DNA of 38,034 bases from NCBI GenBank assembly GCA_016187495.1, contig JACPJP010000031.1, positions 1 through 38,034 on the forward strand. Direction: 5' to 3'. The notes beneath the pieces are model-generated. The model was not told where the DNA came from. It saw nothing but the letters and a program-made list of their open reading frames with translations, and made no database searches. Of the stretch, positions 22,502 through 32,160 are shown one piece after another. Every line of letters starts with the position of its first letter. The first letter of the stretch is position 1. Origin of the DNA: Candidatus Woesearchaeota archaeon (lineage in GTDB: Archaea > Nanobdellota > Nanobdellia > Woesearchaeales > GW2011-AR4). The translations under genes and the position numbers were made by a program.

Positions 22502-23887
22502 CTATTTTGCCACTTTTTCTTCTTGACTTTGGTAATGCTTCTTCCTTAATTCTGGGCTTATCCTTGTAAGCTCGTTCTCTGGAAGGATGCCAAGCAATTT
22601 CCAACCCAAATCCAATGTCTCGGAAATGCTCCTGTCTTCATCTTTTTTTTGCGCGACAAATTTCTTTTCGTATTCATCTGCAAATTTAAGGTATTTTTTG
22701 TCTCTCTCGCTCAAAGCTTCTTCCCCAACGATTGCAACCAATCCTCGTAAATCGCGACCTTCAGCATAAGCAGCATATAGCTGGTCAGACACCTGCTTGT
22801 GGTCTTCCCTTGTCTTTTCTTTCCCAATGCCAAGGTTCATTAACCTGCTTAATGACGGCAATACATCATTTGGTGGATAAATACCTTTTCTATGAAGCTC
22901 CCTTGAAACAACAATCTGCCCTTCGGTTATGTAGCCAGTTAAGTCCGGAATTGGATGGGTTATATCGTCTCCTACCATTGTCAAAATAGGCAGCTGCGTT
23001 ACAGAGCCTTTCCTTCCCTTTATAACTCCAGCTCTTTCGTAAATGGTAGCAAGATCTGTGTACATATATCCTGGATAGCCTCTCCTTCCAGGTATTTCCT
23101 CTCTTGCGGCTCCGATTTCCCTTAATGATTCACAATAATTTGTCATGTCTGTCAAAATTACCAACACGTGGGCATCATGCTCATAAGCGAAATATTCTGC
23201 AGCAGTTAATGCCATCCTTGGAGTTACAAGCCTCTCAACAGCTGGGTCATTCGCAAGGTTTAGGAAAACAACGCTTCTTTCCAAAGCCCCTGTTCTTTTA
23301 AAGTCGTTGATGAAATACTGCGCTTCCTCGTTTGTTATGCCCATGGCTGCAAAAATAACAACAAAATTCTCATTTTTGCCTATAACTTTAGCTTGTCTAG
23401 CAATCTGTAATGCCATCTCATTATGCGGCAATCCAGAGCCGGAAAATAATGGCAGTTTTTGCCCCCTAACTAATGTGTTCATTGCATCTATGGCAGAAAT
23501 TCCTGTCTGTATAAAATCGTGAGGGCTTGCTCTTGAAAACGGATTAATTGCTGCTCCGCCTATATCTAATTTTTTTTCCGGAATAACCTCAGGGCCGTTA
23601 TCAATCGGCTTTCCAGAACCGCTAAGAACCCGACCAAGCATATCCTTTGAAACGCTTAATTTTAAAGTGTCGCCTAAAAACTTAACTCGCGTATCAACAT
23701 CTATGCCAGAAGTGCCTTCGAACACCTGCACAACAACGATATCATCGCTTGTGTCCAAAACCTGCCCGTTTTTTATTGTTCCATCAGGCAATGCTATTTT
23801 TACAATATCAGCATACCCTATAGGCTCTGTTTTCTCAACGAAAATTAAAGGCCCTGCAACCCGGCTTATGGTTTTATACTCTTTCAT
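22502..23887 (-). CDS. atpB: A-type ATP synthase subunit B
   Basis: A 461-residue regulatory, non-catalytic nucleotide-binding subunit of the A3B3 head. It shows '[20 protein letters not shown]' at the start, the degenerate P-loop region '[20 protein letters not shown]' without a true GxxxxGKT, and '[21 protein letters not shown]'. Length is normal. A 'gagggg' Shine-Dalgarno lies before the ATG. It follows atpA after 74 bases and precedes the nested inverted repeat. Certain. Confidence 0.98.
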   Translation of the reverse strand: MKEYKTISRVAGPLIFVEKTEPIGYADIVKIALPDGTIKNGQVLDTSDDIVVVQVFEGTSGIDVDTRVKFLGDTLKLSVSKDMLGRVLSGSGKPIDNGPEVIPEKKLDIGGAAINPFSRASPHDFIQTGISAIDAMNTLVRGQKLPLFSGSGLPHNEMALQIARQAKVIGKNENFVVIFAAMGITNEEAQYFINDFKRTGALERSVVFLNLANDPAVERLVTPRMALTAAEYFAYEHDAHVLVILTDMTNYCESLREIGAAREEIPGRRGYPGYMYTDLATIYERAGVIKGRKGSVTQLPILTMVGDDITHPIPDLTGYITEGQIVVSRELHRKGIYPPNDVLPSLSRLMNLGIGKEKTREDHKQVSDQLYAAYAEGRDLRGLVAIVGEEALSERDKKYLKFADEYEKKFVAQKKDEDRSISETLDLGWKLLGILPENELTRISPELRKKHYQSQEEKVAK

Positions 23888-23961
23888 TTTTAAGTAACCC
23901 CTCGTAATTCAGTTATTTTTTATTATTAATTTATTTTTTAATGAAAATTATTTATTGCGCC

Positions 23962-25686
23962 CTACACTTTTAATTCCCTCTCAACACTGCCCATTACCTC
24001 TTTCAGCAAATTATCATAGCTCTTTACAAATTTTATTTCTGAAAGCCTGTCTTTTGATTTTGTCGTTAAAATCTTCTCTGCCCTCATGCCGCTGTCTAAA
24101 GCGCTATTCATAAATTTTGAGATTTTTAGTATAGAGACCATAATGTCATGTGTCTTTTTCATGTCGCAGAACGTATCAACATCATGATAGGCATTCTGCT
24201 GCAGCAAAACTTCCCTAATCAAGCGTGCAATAGCTAAAGTAATCTGCTGCCTTTCAGGCAATGCGTCTGAACCGACAAGCTGCACAATTTCCAATAATTT
24301 TTCTTCTTCTTGCAAAATACCCATCATTTCCCTTACAAGCTGCTGCCAGTCAGAAGCAACATTATTAGCATACCATTCTTTTAAAGTATCTGGGTAGAGA
24401 GAATAAGATGTCAGCCAGTTAATAGACGGGAAGTGCCTTCTTTGCGCTAATTTAGCGTCTAAAGCCCAAAAAACTTTTGTAACTCTTAGAGTGCTTTGTG
24501 TTACAGGCTCTGAAAAATCTCCACCAGGAGGGCTTACTGCCCCGATTATTGAAACCGAGCCTTCTTTTTCTGTTCCGAAAGGAATAACGCGGCCAGCTCT
24601 TTCATAGAATTGCGCTAATCTTGTGCTTAAGTAAGCGGGATAGCCTTCTTCTCCGGGCATTTCTTCCAATCTTGAAGAAATTTCCCTCATAGCTTCTGCC
24701 CATCTGCTTGTGGAGTCTGCCATTAACGCAACAGAATAACCCATATCGCGATAATATTCTGCAATTGTGACTCCAGTATAAATTGAAGCTTCTCTTGCTG
24801 CAACCGGCATATTTGATGTATTTGCAATTAAAACTGTGCGGTTCATCAATGGCTTTCCAGATTTCGGGTCTGTAAGCTCAGGAAATTCTGATAGAACTTC
24901 AGTCATCTCATTTCCCCTTTCTCCGCAACCAACATAAACGATAATATCTGCATCTGACCATTTTGCTAATTGTTGCTGGCCTACTGTCTTGCCGCTCCCA
25001 AACGGACCAGGTATAGCTGCAACGCCCCCTTTTGCTATTGGAAATAATGAGTCAATAGTCCTTTGCCCAGTGATTAAAGGCATTTCCGGAATTAGCTTGG
25101 CTTTAACTGGCCTTTGAACCCTAACCGGCCAATTATGCTTTAACCTTACCTCGAATCCATTATCTAATTTTCCAATAACATCATTGACAGTAAACTTTCC
25201 GGAATTTATTTCGGAAATTTTTCCCTTTTGGTTTGGAGGAACTAATATTTTGTGCTTAATTCCTGGAGTTTCCTCAACCTCTCCAATAATGCTGCCACCG
25301 GAAACTGTATCCCCTTTTTTTGCAGTTGCCTTAAATTCCCATTTTTTTGTTTGATCAAGCCCAGGAGCATCTACTCCTCTTTTGATAAAGTCCCCCATCT
25401 GTTTGATAAGCACTGGCAAAGGCCTTTGTATTCCGTCATAAATGCTTGTTAATAAACCAGGTCCAAGCTCAACCTTCAGAGGCTCACCAGTATTGGTTAC
25501 TGGCTCTCCAGGCTTTATCCCGGAAGTGTCCTCATAAACCTGAATTATAACCTTGTCTCCGGAAATCTGGATAACCTCGCCCATTAATTTTTCGTTTCCT
25601 ACCCTGCAAACATCATACATCCTGGGCTTAATTCCCTTGGCCACAACAACCGGGCCTGCAATTCTGTATAAAACTCCCTTTTCCAT
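23962..25686 (-). CDS. atpA: A-type ATP synthase catalytic subunit A
   Basis: The catalytic subunit of the A1 head, 574 residues from the ATG. Walker A is 'GPFGSGKTV' (about residue 227); the protein also has the A-type bulge region ('[20 protein letters not shown]'), '[20 protein letters not shown]' and '[20 protein letters not shown]'. The ORF track starts five codons earlier at a TTG; the ATG at 25686 has an ideal Shine-Dalgarno 'ggagg' about nine bases upstream, and that TTG overlaps it, so I chose 25686. It follows two small membrane-protein genes and precedes atpB. Certain. Confidence 0.98.
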   Translation of the reverse strand: MEKGVLYRIAGPVVVAKGIKPRMYDVCRVGNEKLMGEVIQISGDKVIIQVYEDTSGIKPGEPVTNTGEPLKVELGPGLLTSIYDGIQRPLPVLIKQMGDFIKRGVDAPGLDQTKKWEFKATAKKGDTVSGGSIIGEVEETPGIKHKILVPPNQKGKISEINSGKFTVNDVIGKLDNGFEVRLKHNWPVRVQRPVKAKLIPEMPLITGQRTIDSLFPIAKGGVAAIPGPFGSGKTVGQQQLAKWSDADIIVYVGCGERGNEMTEVLSEFPELTDPKSGKPLMNRTVLIANTSNMPVAAREASIYTGVTIAEYYRDMGYSVALMADSTSRWAEAMREISSRLEEMPGEEGYPAYLSTRLAQFYERAGRVIPFGTEKEGSVSIIGAVSPPGGDFSEPVTQSTLRVTKVFWALDAKLAQRRHFPSINWLTSYSLYPDTLKEWYANNVASDWQQLVREMMGILQEEEKLLEIVQLVGSDALPERQQITLAIARLIREVLLQQNAYHDVDTFCDMKKTHDIMVSILKISKFMNSALDSGMRAEKILTTKSKDRLSEIKFVKSYDNLLKEVMGSVERELKV

Positions 25687-25726
25687 CTTATTGTCCTCCA
25701 ATATTAATTTGATTGCGAATTTTATT

Positions 25727-25969
25727 TTACTTGTGCACTTTTTTATTGCCAGTATGCTCCTTAAAATCCAAGGCTAAATGCTTAAAGCTGACCTTTAGTT
25801 CTGTCAAATCATTGCTTATTGCCATAACCTTGAATAACAAGCCAGTTACTAACGCAGTTAAAATGTTAAATTCAGCAGGGCTGTTGCCAAAGATTTTCCA
25901 AATCAGCAAAATCACGCCAATAACAATAAATGTCCAAGCCGCAATATTAAACAATTGAGTTTTATTCAT
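25727..25969 (-). CDS. Small membrane protein in the ATP synthase operon (80 aa)
   Basis: An 80-residue protein with two hydrophobic helices, residues about 8-27 ('[20 protein letters not shown]') and 34-52, then a charged amphipathic tail ('[20 protein letters not shown]'). It overlaps the preceding 35-aa membrane protein by ATGA and is 40 bases upstream of atpA. It is not a canonical ATP synthase subunit. Its position suggests an assembly factor or a small stator/membrane accessory, loosely like UncI in bacterial operons, but there is no sequence match that I can claim. Confidence 0.65.
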   Translation of the reverse strand: MNKTQLFNIAAWTFIVIGVILLIWKIFGNSPAEFNILTALVTGLLFKVMAISNDLTELKVSFKHLALDFKEHTGNKKVHK

Positions 25970-26073
25970 TCAAATCCCTTGCCAGTTATTAATGAGTACA
26001 CAAAAATAAATATTAACACAGTTATAACTATCCAAAAAACAATGTTTTCTAAATTTTTGTTCTTTATTTTCAT
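25966..26073 (-). CDS. Single-TM microprotein in the ATP synthase operon (35 aa)
   Basis: A 35-residue ORF below the track limit, translated by hand. It is basic at the start ('MKIKNKNLEN'), then one transmembrane helix ('IVFWIVITVLIFIFVYSLIT'), then a short tail. The start ATG overlaps the atpF stop and the stop overlaps the ATG of the 80-aa gene, both in ATGA style. An ATG two codons upstream (26079) is an alternative start. The perfect coupling on both sides makes it likely to be real. Function unknown; perhaps it pairs with the 80-aa protein in the membrane. Confidence 0.6.
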   Translation of the reverse strand: MKIKNKNLENIVFWIVITVLIFIFVYSLITGKGFE

Positions 26074-26369
26074 TTCCATAAATCAACACCTATAGATTTC
26101 TTAATCAGCCTCTTCAATGAATCCTGCTCTATTTTGGTAGAAACTGGAATGAAAACAGGGTCAACAGAATCCTCTACATCAATCCTTTCATGCTTGTCAA
26201 GATTTTCCATTATTTTTTCATCAATTATGACGACACCGTGTTCCTTTTTTTCTTTCAATTTATTAATATCCTTTAATGGATTATTGCTTGCCTCTATTGT
26301 GTCTTTTATTCCAGCTAATTGAAACCCGACAATGAATTCATTGCTCCCTAATACTACGGTTTTTACCAT
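26070..26369 (-). CDS. atpF: A-type ATP synthase subunit F
   Basis: A 99-residue central-stalk subunit. It shows the family pattern 'VLGSNEFIVGFQLAGIKDT' at the N-terminus, 'GVVIIDEKIMENL' in the middle and 'VDPVFIPVSTK' before the C-terminal helix ('LKRLIKKSIGVDL'). F binds D in the rotor and can modulate ATP hydrolysis. Normal length. It sits between orf136 and the two small membrane-protein genes. Certain from both motif and position. Confidence 0.95.
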   Translation of the reverse strand: MVKTVVLGSNEFIVGFQLAGIKDTIEASNNPLKDINKLKEKKEHGVVIIDEKIMENLDKHERIDVEDSVDPVFIPVSTKIEQDSLKRLIKKSIGVDLWK

Positions 26370-26399
26370 TTTTAGCCCATGTTCTCATTAACCATGCTC

Positions 26400-26810
26400 C
26401 TATGGATCATAAGGGACATATTGTAGCATTAAACTAAATTCATTATTTAAAATTTTTTCAATTAATAATCTTAGCCTTGCCCTAGTAACCACATACATGC
26501 CATTTGCATTATACTCTTCAAAATTGTGTACAGCTATCTTAAATAAATATGTTGGCAAATCGTTAGGTTCTACTCCAATTTGACTAGTCTCAATTCCACT
26601 TATAATCTTGTCACGTAAACTTCTTAGTTTTTGTCTTTCCGCAAAACTCCTTTCCATCCATAGAACAACATTGTCAACGGTAATTTGACCATTCTCCTGA
26701 ACTTCAATGACTATTGCAGCTTGATTTAGGTATTGTCTCACTAAATTATCCAGGACCGAATTATTTCGGATTTGGGTTAATATATCTAACTGATTATCAG
26801 TATTTACCAT
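26400..26810 (-). CDS. Unknown soluble protein inserted in the ATP synthase operon (136 aa)
   Basis: A 136-residue mostly helical protein that I do not recognise. Residues 25-50 form a beta pair ('AAIVIEVQENGQITVDNVVL'); the rest is amphipathic helix ('RSFAERQKLRSLRDKIISGI', 'RARLRLLIEKILNNEFSLML'). It starts directly after the atpC stop (no gap) and is followed after 30 bases by atpF, so it is surely co-expressed. The codon and base use looks like its neighbours. No catalytic motif is seen. It could bind the stalk or regulate the enzyme; this is inference from position only. Confidence 0.7.
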   Translation of the reverse strand: MVNTDNQLDILTQIRNNSVLDNLVRQYLNQAAIVIEVQENGQITVDNVVLWMERSFAERQKLRSLRDKIISGIETSQIGVEPNDLPTYLFKIAVHNFEEYNANGMYVVTRARLRLLIEKILNNEFSLMLQYVPYDP

Positions 26811-27881
26811 CTAAAACACCATCTGCTTTTCAATAAATTCCTCATTTAATCCCAGCTGCTTGCCTTTTATCAGTATCCTTAAATTCCTTATTTCAACATC
26901 TTTAGCGAGCATAAATCCAAGTATTATATCAACAGATAATGGATGCTGGTGCAATAACAAGCTTGATTGCTTCAATAAGTATTTGTATAATTCAGTCTCC
27001 AAAGTTATCAAAGAGCCCGTATTTTTGAAATCTTCAACTCCTTTATCTATTGCTTTTTTATATTGAATCTCTTCCAAAACATTGATTAATGCATCGAAAT
27101 CGTCCAACTCTGACATTTTTGTAATCTTTGGGTTTATTAAGCCGCGGGCAGTAATGATAAATTCCCCTGCATTCTCAATTTTCGATTTTTTCAGCCTTAG
27201 CAAGGTCAATATGTCCATTATCTCGACTTCCATGACCAAAAACCTCCTGAATAATGCCCCTTCCTGAGGCAATAATTTCGAAAATTCCACTAAATTGTTA
27301 AAATAAGCCCTGTCCAAAGAATTTTCAATCAAAGCCAAGCTGTTCTTTTCCTTCAGATAAGTTAATCCTTTCTCCAACAATGAAAAGCTTACAATCCGGT
27401 TATTTTTCAAAACCTGCTCAATGGAATCTTTTTTAATGAGTTCATGCTGAAATTCCCTGCTTAATGTTCCGGCTGATGTTACTGAATTGAAAACCTCTTT
27501 TTCGGGGGCATTTGTGAACTTTCCCCTTATTATTGTCTTAATATCTTCAATATCCTTCCTTTTTGCATATTCCCTTACAACTAAACCAAGCTCTTTCGGA
27601 GAAATTTTAATCAGTTTCTTGAAAGTGTAAGCAAGGTTCTTGTTCAAGGCCAACTCCAACAAGTCTGCGCCTGAGTGGCTAGAGGCTAATTCACTAATCT
27701 CTTTTTTGTAGTTCGACTCCTGCATGAATTTTGCAATCTCATTAAATCCCATCTTGAGCATCTTGTGGTAGTCTTCTTTGCTAAATAGCAGGGATTTCAT
27801 TACTGCAGTCCTTACATAAGTATAAGGATACTTCCCAAGATTCAGATTTTCCTGCTTGTATTTAAGTTGCATCTTATTCAA
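26811..27881 (-). CDS. atpC: A-type ATP synthase subunit C
   Basis: A 356-residue subunit C (V-type d homologue), all helical. It shows 'YPYTYVRTAVMKSLLFSKED' at the N-terminus, 'YAKRKDIEDIKTIIRGKFTN' and the C-terminal 'HPLSVDIILGFMLAKDVEIRNLRILIKGK', the family's signature. It couples the rotor ring of K subunits to the D/F central stalk. It overlaps atpE by eight bases and abuts orf136. Normal length. Certain. Confidence 0.95.
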   Translation of the reverse strand: MNKMQLKYKQENLNLGKYPYTYVRTAVMKSLLFSKEDYHKMLKMGFNEIAKFMQESNYKKEISELASSHSGADLLELALNKNLAYTFKKLIKISPKELGLVVREYAKRKDIEDIKTIIRGKFTNAPEKEVFNSVTSAGTLSREFQHELIKKDSIEQVLKNNRIVSFSLLEKGLTYLKEKNSLALIENSLDRAYFNNLVEFSKLLPQEGALFRRFLVMEVEIMDILTLLRLKKSKIENAGEFIITARGLINPKITKMSELDDFDALINVLEEIQYKKAIDKGVEDFKNTGSLITLETELYKYLLKQSSLLLHQHPLSVDIILGFMLAKDVEIRNLRILIKGKQLGLNEEFIEKQMVF

Positions 27882-28419
27882 ATAAAATCTGGTTTATGTT
27901 TTGCAATTCATTTTCCTTAATAGCCTGCAGCAAGGCATCAAAACTGTAGTCCACTCTTACCGTCCCGTCATTGTTTTCAGCTATTATGCCGCCAATTATG
28001 CCAGCAGATTCTGCCTTAAATCCTTTAACCATGCTTGCATCATTTTTGTTGCAATAAACTTTAGCTACTTCAATGTCATTCTTTGCCTTTTCAAGCAGAT
28101 TATTGATGTATGCTTCCCTTTTTTTCCCGCTCAATTTCTCAACTCTTTTCCTTGCTTCCTCAAAGACGCTTTCTATAACATCTTTCTTCGCTTCCAGAAT
28201 CATTTTTTTGCTTTCCAGCTCTGCTGATGCGGTTTCCTGCCTCTTCATAGTTTCGATAAGCTTCTTTGCCTCTGCCTCGGTTTTTTCCCTAAAGGCAGCA
28301 ACCTTGATTTCAGCTTCTTTCATTATCCTCTCAGCTTCCTTTTTAGCTTCCGCTAGCAAAGCCTCTTCCTGCTCTTTTGCATTTGCAAGTATTTCGCCCT
28401 TTACAGCTTCCAGCCCCAT
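27874..28419 (-). CDS. atpE: A-type ATP synthase subunit E
   Basis: A 181-residue peripheral stalk subunit. The N-terminal 90 residues are a charged continuous helix that pairs with subunit H ('EEALLAEAKKEAERIMKEAE'); the C-terminal globular domain contains 'GFKAESAGIIGGIIAENNDG' and 'DYSFDALLQAIKENELQNIN', as in known E subunits. It overlaps atpC by eight bases and lies seven bases after atpK. Normal length. Certain. Confidence 0.95.
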   Translation of the reverse strand: MGLEAVKGEILANAKEQEEALLAEAKKEAERIMKEAEIKVAAFREKTEAEAKKLIETMKRQETASAELESKKMILEAKKDVIESVFEEARKRVEKLSGKKREAYINNLLEKAKNDIEVAKVYCNKNDASMVKGFKAESAGIIGGIIAENNDGTVRVDYSFDALLQAIKENELQNINQILFE

Positions 28420-28426
28420 TTTCTTC

Positions 28427-28654
28427 TTATCCTGCCAAGTTAAGGATTAATATTGCAACTACTAGGCCGAAAATTACCAGCGTTTCAGGTATGACTGTAA
28501 AGATAAGCCCCTTACCAAACATCTCTTCCTTTTCCGCTATAGCGCCTATTGCCGCAGCGCCTATCTCCTTTTCCGCAATTCCGGCAGCAAGCGCGCTTAA
28601 TCCGACTGCAAGGCCAGAACCTATTGCAATCAAACCAACTCCTTCAATTGCCAT
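28427..28654 (-). CDS. atpK: A-type ATP synthase proteolipid subunit K (c-ring)
   Basis: A 75-residue, single-hairpin proteolipid with two TM helices. The ion-binding Glu is E57 in 'FTVIPETLVIFGL'. The loop 'AIAEKEEMFGKG' is family-typical. Compared with methanogen K subunits, the helix-1 position usually Gln (GxGQG) is E28 here, and the Tyr after PET is F62, which changes two candidate Na+ ligands. A strong Shine-Dalgarno 'ggaggt' precedes the ATG, fitting the high dose of this subunit. It follows a 317-base A-rich leader after atpI. Certain as atpK; ion specificity is open. Confidence 0.95.
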   Translation of the reverse strand: MAIEGVGLIAIGSGLAVGLSALAAGIAEKEIGAAAIGAIAEKEEMFGKGLIFTVIPETLVIFGLVVAILILNLAG

Positions 28655-28971
28655 TTTATTTTTACCTCCGTTAATTTTATTTTCAATAGTTTTTTAATTT
28701 TAAATTATTGTTTATTTTTTATTATTCCTAGTTTGAATTGTTTTTATTTCATTAATTTTAATAACTCTTATTTTATTGATTTGATAATTTCTTATTAATT
28801 TCTTTTATTTTTAATTTATTTTAATATTAACCCTTGTATTCTTTATTTGTTGTTTTTCCCTTATTGCAACAATTTTAGTCCATCCCACATTGGATGGCTA
28901 CTTATTCTGTTTTTGTTGCTTAAATGGAAAAATTTTAATTTTTTATCATTGAAATTCCATTATTGCGCTTA
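28655..28971 (-). other. A-rich gene-free leader between atpI and atpK
   Basis: 317 bases without a gene, extremely AT-rich and almost pure A in the mRNA sense. One small stem ('ccatcc-aatgtg-ggatgg' on the minus strand, about 28880-28897) is the only clear structure. The end carries the strong atpK ribosome-binding site. It may hold a separate atpK promoter or a processing site that raises atpK levels. Confidence 0.55.
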
Positions 28972-30843
28972 TCATTGTTCCTTTGCCCCAAATGGCTTGT
29001 ATTTCTCAGCTCCGCCTTCAAAAAACTTTGAAAAAAACTCGACATAATGCAGCCTTAATGAATGCAAAAAGCTGCCAAATAATCCTAATACAATGTTTAA
29101 GACATGCCCTATTAGCAATACCAAAATTCCTGCAAATATTAAAAATCCGCCTTCATGGAAAAAGCCTTCTGCCATCTCATTCACAACGATAGCTATTGAT
29201 ACTGACGATAAGCCAATAGCCATAAGTCGCAGATAAGACAAGGTATTCGTCAATATTGTCGGTATCTCAATAATACCTCTTATGCCTTCTCCCTTGTAGA
29301 GCATTGCAGCAGATACTGCAAAAAATGCCCATCCGATCAATGATGGAATTGCAATAATGCCCGTATATGACAACACCAATAATAATATTCCAATTTCCAG
29401 CACAAACCAGGAAGCTTTTTCAAATATCGCATGCTTTAATCCATGGGCTTTAAGCACATTGAAAAACCCTGCTGCAAGCCCCCAGTTTACATGTATTACT
29501 CCAATTGCTATGGATATATACATTAATTCAAAAACACTATGGCTCCTGCTGAGCAAATGGGGTATATTAAAATTTCCTACCTCTTCCAAACCAAAAAATT
29601 CCCCGTATATGAAACCAAAGAAAATTGATGATAGTGACGACAGCAGCAATACATTAAACAATGCAGCTCCTTTTGGCATTCTCTTTTTTAGGAAGTAAAA
29701 TAAGGCAAAGCTAACTACTCCATATCCAAAGTCTCCAAGCATAAATCCAAAGAAAATAGGGTAGGTGAGAAACATAAAAAATGTCGGATCTATCTCCCTG
29801 TAAGTCGGCAGTGAGTACATATTGATGAAAAACTCAAATGGTTTTGAATATTTTTCATTTTTCAGCTTTATTGGAACCTTATCGCCTAATTTTGCATGTT
29901 CTGAATGGATAAATATTTTATTTTTGCCTGCTTTGTTCAGGTTTTCTATCGCGCTGTTTAGCTGCTCAGCAGGGACCCACCCCTTGATCAGGAAAGCGCC
30001 TTTTGTTGCTGCAAACTTCAATGGGGCTTCGGCTTTCTCAAGCTCATTGCTTAGAAATTCTTCTGCTGCAAGAAGAAAATTCTTGTTTTCGTATGTGAGC
30101 TTTTCCAGCCTGTTGATAGCCCTTTCTTTTGCATAATCCAGCTTCTGCAGTTGCAATTCTATTTTTTTTATCGATTCGGAAGCGCTTACGCTGCGGTCTA
30201 GCATATTATTGTTGCTAAAACTAGATAAGTTTGCATGTATAAAACCCGTTTTTTGGAGAATGTTAGCTGCGTATTCCTTTTTTCCTATCTCCACAAACAA
30301 GGCAATAAATATTTTTTTATCTGCAGGGCTTTGAAACACCTCAAACTTTTCTGTTTCCTCTGACAAAGAGTCCCTTAAGTATGAAATGTCATAGCTATCC
30401 TGCACATAGCCCATAAATATCGCGAGAGAATTATAGGGCTCAAAAGATTCCAGGGGAAGGCTTATACCAGCTAGAAGATTTAATTCGGCAAATATCGCAA
30501 GATTTTTTGATCTTAGCTCTTCTATCCCACTAATCTCCCGGTTGTTCCTGCTGACAGCTTCGCTGATTTCATTAGCTTTCTTTTCAATTCCAAATATATC
30601 AATAATTGGATAGTTAGCATCTGACTCTTTTATTCCCATGGAATTAATCGATGCCCTTATTTTAACAATTATTTCAGAAAGTTTAGCTGCAGTCTCCATC
30701 GGCTGGCCTATGTCTGCCAACTCATTTTTTGAATGCTCAACTATATGGAGGATTTTGAGCTGATGCAGCTCATTAACTACATTTTCCTGCACTTTTTTTG
30801 GCCCCGTCACTAGGATTTTGCTCATTTCATAAGGCTTAAGCAT
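28972..30843 (-). CDS. atpI: A-type ATP synthase subunit I (a-subunit homologue)
   Basis: A 623-residue subunit. The N-terminal half is cytoplasmic and helical; the C-terminal half from about residue 345 has seven to eight TM helices ('FFMFLTYPIFFGFMLGDFGY', 'ANTLSYLRLMAIGLSSVSIA'). The TM helix with 'LSYLRLMAIGLSS' carries the essential Arg that faces the c-ring Glu. It starts with a TAATG overlap to atpH. Normal length for the family. Certain. Confidence 0.96.
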   Translation of the reverse strand: MLKPYEMSKILVTGPKKVQENVVNELHQLKILHIVEHSKNELADIGQPMETAAKLSEIIVKIRASINSMGIKESDANYPIIDIFGIEKKANEISEAVSRNNREISGIEELRSKNLAIFAELNLLAGISLPLESFEPYNSLAIFMGYVQDSYDISYLRDSLSEETEKFEVFQSPADKKIFIALFVEIGKKEYAANILQKTGFIHANLSSFSNNNMLDRSVSASESIKKIELQLQKLDYAKERAINRLEKLTYENKNFLLAAEEFLSNELEKAEAPLKFAATKGAFLIKGWVPAEQLNSAIENLNKAGKNKIFIHSEHAKLGDKVPIKLKNEKYSKPFEFFINMYSLPTYREIDPTFFMFLTYPIFFGFMLGDFGYGVVSFALFYFLKKRMPKGAALFNVLLLSSLSSIFFGFIYGEFFGLEEVGNFNIPHLLSRSHSVFELMYISIAIGVIHVNWGLAAGFFNVLKAHGLKHAIFEKASWFVLEIGILLLVLSYTGIIAIPSLIGWAFFAVSAAMLYKGEGIRGIIEIPTILTNTLSYLRLMAIGLSSVSIAIVVNEMAEGFFHEGGFLIFAGILVLLIGHVLNIVLGLFGSFLHSLRLHYVEFFSKFFEGGAEKYKPFGAKEQ

Positions 30844-31172
30844 TATATCATCTCCTCAAATTTTTTCATCACAAAATCAACTGCTATCTCAATGTTTTTT
30901 TCTGCTTTTGCCTTCAGCTGCTTTACTGATTTATTGCTTTCCTGGAGCTTTTCATTGCGCAAGGAAGCTGCTTTTTCCCTTAATGCTGAAAGCTTTTCCT
31001 CCTGCTCCATTATTATTTTTTCCTTGCTGTCAGAAATAGCCTTTAAGGAGTCCTTTTTTGCTTTTTCGATTATTTTTTGCTTTTCTGCTTCTGTTTTTTT
31101 CAGTATACTCTCTGCTTCTTCTTCGGAAGCCCTAATCTCTTTCAGAACCTCTGCTTCTTTTGCAAGCTGCAT
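30843..31172 (-). CDS. atpH: A-type ATP synthase subunit H (peripheral stalk)
   Basis: A 109-residue all-helical coiled coil ('EVLKEIRASEEEAESILKKT' ... 'KAEKNIEIAVDFVMKKFEEM'), the partner of subunit E in the peripheral stalk. It is the first gene of the operon, directly followed by atpI with a one-base TAATG overlap. The low-complexity sequence alone would be weak, but position and length fit subunit H. A TATA box at 31192-31204 gives a leaderless start of the operon. Confidence 0.9.
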   Translation of the reverse strand: MQLAKEAEVLKEIRASEEEAESILKKTEAEKQKIIEKAKKDSLKAISDSKEKIIMEQEEKLSALREKAASLRNEKLQESNKSVKQLKAKAEKNIEIAVDFVMKKFEEMI

Positions 31173-31191
31173 TTTACGCGGTGGATATATA

Positions 31192-31204
31192 GCTTATATA
31201 AAAT
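31192..31204 (-). promoter_or_regulatory. TATA box of the ATP synthase operon
   Basis: On the minus strand 'attttatataagc', about 25 bases before the atpH ATG at 31172. Confidence 0.55.
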
Positions 31205-31250
31205 TTTTGCATATTTGCTCTTTTTAAGACAAATGCTCTATGAAAAGCAT

Positions 31251-32123
31251 TTAGTTTTCAATCCTTAATGTTACCATCCAGTCCATTACAACATCGCTGA
31301 TATTTGTGAGGTTAGCAAGGATATGCGACATATCAATAGCTTTTTGGTCTTTTGTAGGGGATATTTTTATATTAGAAACACATCTTGCAAATTTCATTGC
31401 CTGCTCCTGGTCAAGCTTCGAGGGATCGTGCAGGACATCCTGGAGTATCTCAATAGGCTTGGTGATATTATCCAGAAATTTCTGGTCTTTGGGGTCGAAA
31501 CAAATCAGCGTGTCAACCACCCTTTCCAGTTCTCTTGAGATTATGGATATGTAATACAACTCAATGCTCGTAAGCTTGGTTGTCTTGCCCATGGTTAAAG
31601 AGCCTATAACAGCCTTGTCTATAAGCATCTTGCTCCTGTCAATCTCATCCTCATATTTCTCAATCAGGTTTTTATCATAATTTTTGCCTATGATAATTAT
31701 CAAGTTCTTTATTTTCCTTAACATTGTCCTAAGCAGCGAGCTTGGGTCAGAGACAGTTACAGTTCCTTCCGAAGTTATTTGCTTCTTGTCTATCTCAACA
31801 GACTCCAAACTAATAAGCCTTTTTTGATTGATAAGCTTGGTAAAGTCCACTTCCTTGTCCATGAGTATCTCAAATGAAGAAACAGGATGTATATAGGAAG
31901 AAACAACGAGCTTGTGTATGATTTCAGGATCCTCTTCTGAAATTGTAAACTTTAGGTGCTTAGGCTTTTTTTCCGTAATGTCTGGAGAAATGACTAAAGT
32001 TCCATCGCTATTGTTAATTATGCTTACTTTTGATTTTGATGTTATGCCATGCTCCCTGCACCATGATGTAGGAAGGTATAGGTAATGCATATCCCCTGTT
32101 TTTTGTATATTCCTTATCTCCAT
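31251..32123 (-). CDS. AbrB/SpoVT-PhoU protein, phosphate-signalling regulator type
   Basis: A 290-residue archaeal protein with an N-terminal swapped-hairpin AbrB-like domain (residues 1-50, 'MEIRNIQKTGDMHYLYLPTS' to 'DGTLVISP') and a C-terminal PhoU-like helical bundle (about 85-290). PhoU proteins modulate phosphate uptake and signalling; the AbrB domain suggests DNA binding. It sits divergently from the CBS gene. A TATA box at 32145-32160 lies about 27 bases before the ATG, so it is leaderless. Family clear, target genes unknown. Confidence 0.88.
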   Translation of the reverse strand: MEIRNIQKTGDMHYLYLPTSWCREHGITSKSKVSIINNSDGTLVISPDITEKKPKHLKFTISEEDPEIIHKLVVSSYIHPVSSFEILMDKEVDFTKLINQKRLISLESVEIDKKQITSEGTVTVSDPSSLLRTMLRKIKNLIIIIGKNYDKNLIEKYEDEIDRSKMLIDKAVIGSLTMGKTTKLTSIELYYISIISRELERVVDTLICFDPKDQKFLDNITKPIEILQDVLHDPSKLDQEQAMKFARCVSNIKISPTKDQKAIDMSHILANLTNISDVVMDWMVTLRIEN

Positions 32124-32144
32124 CTATATAGGGAGTAAATAGTT

Positions 32145-32160
32145 GGTATATATAAATATT
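32145..32160 (-). promoter_or_regulatory. TATA box of the AbrB-PhoU gene
   Basis: On the minus strand 'aatatttatatatacc', about 27 bases before the ATG at 32123. Confidence 0.5.
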
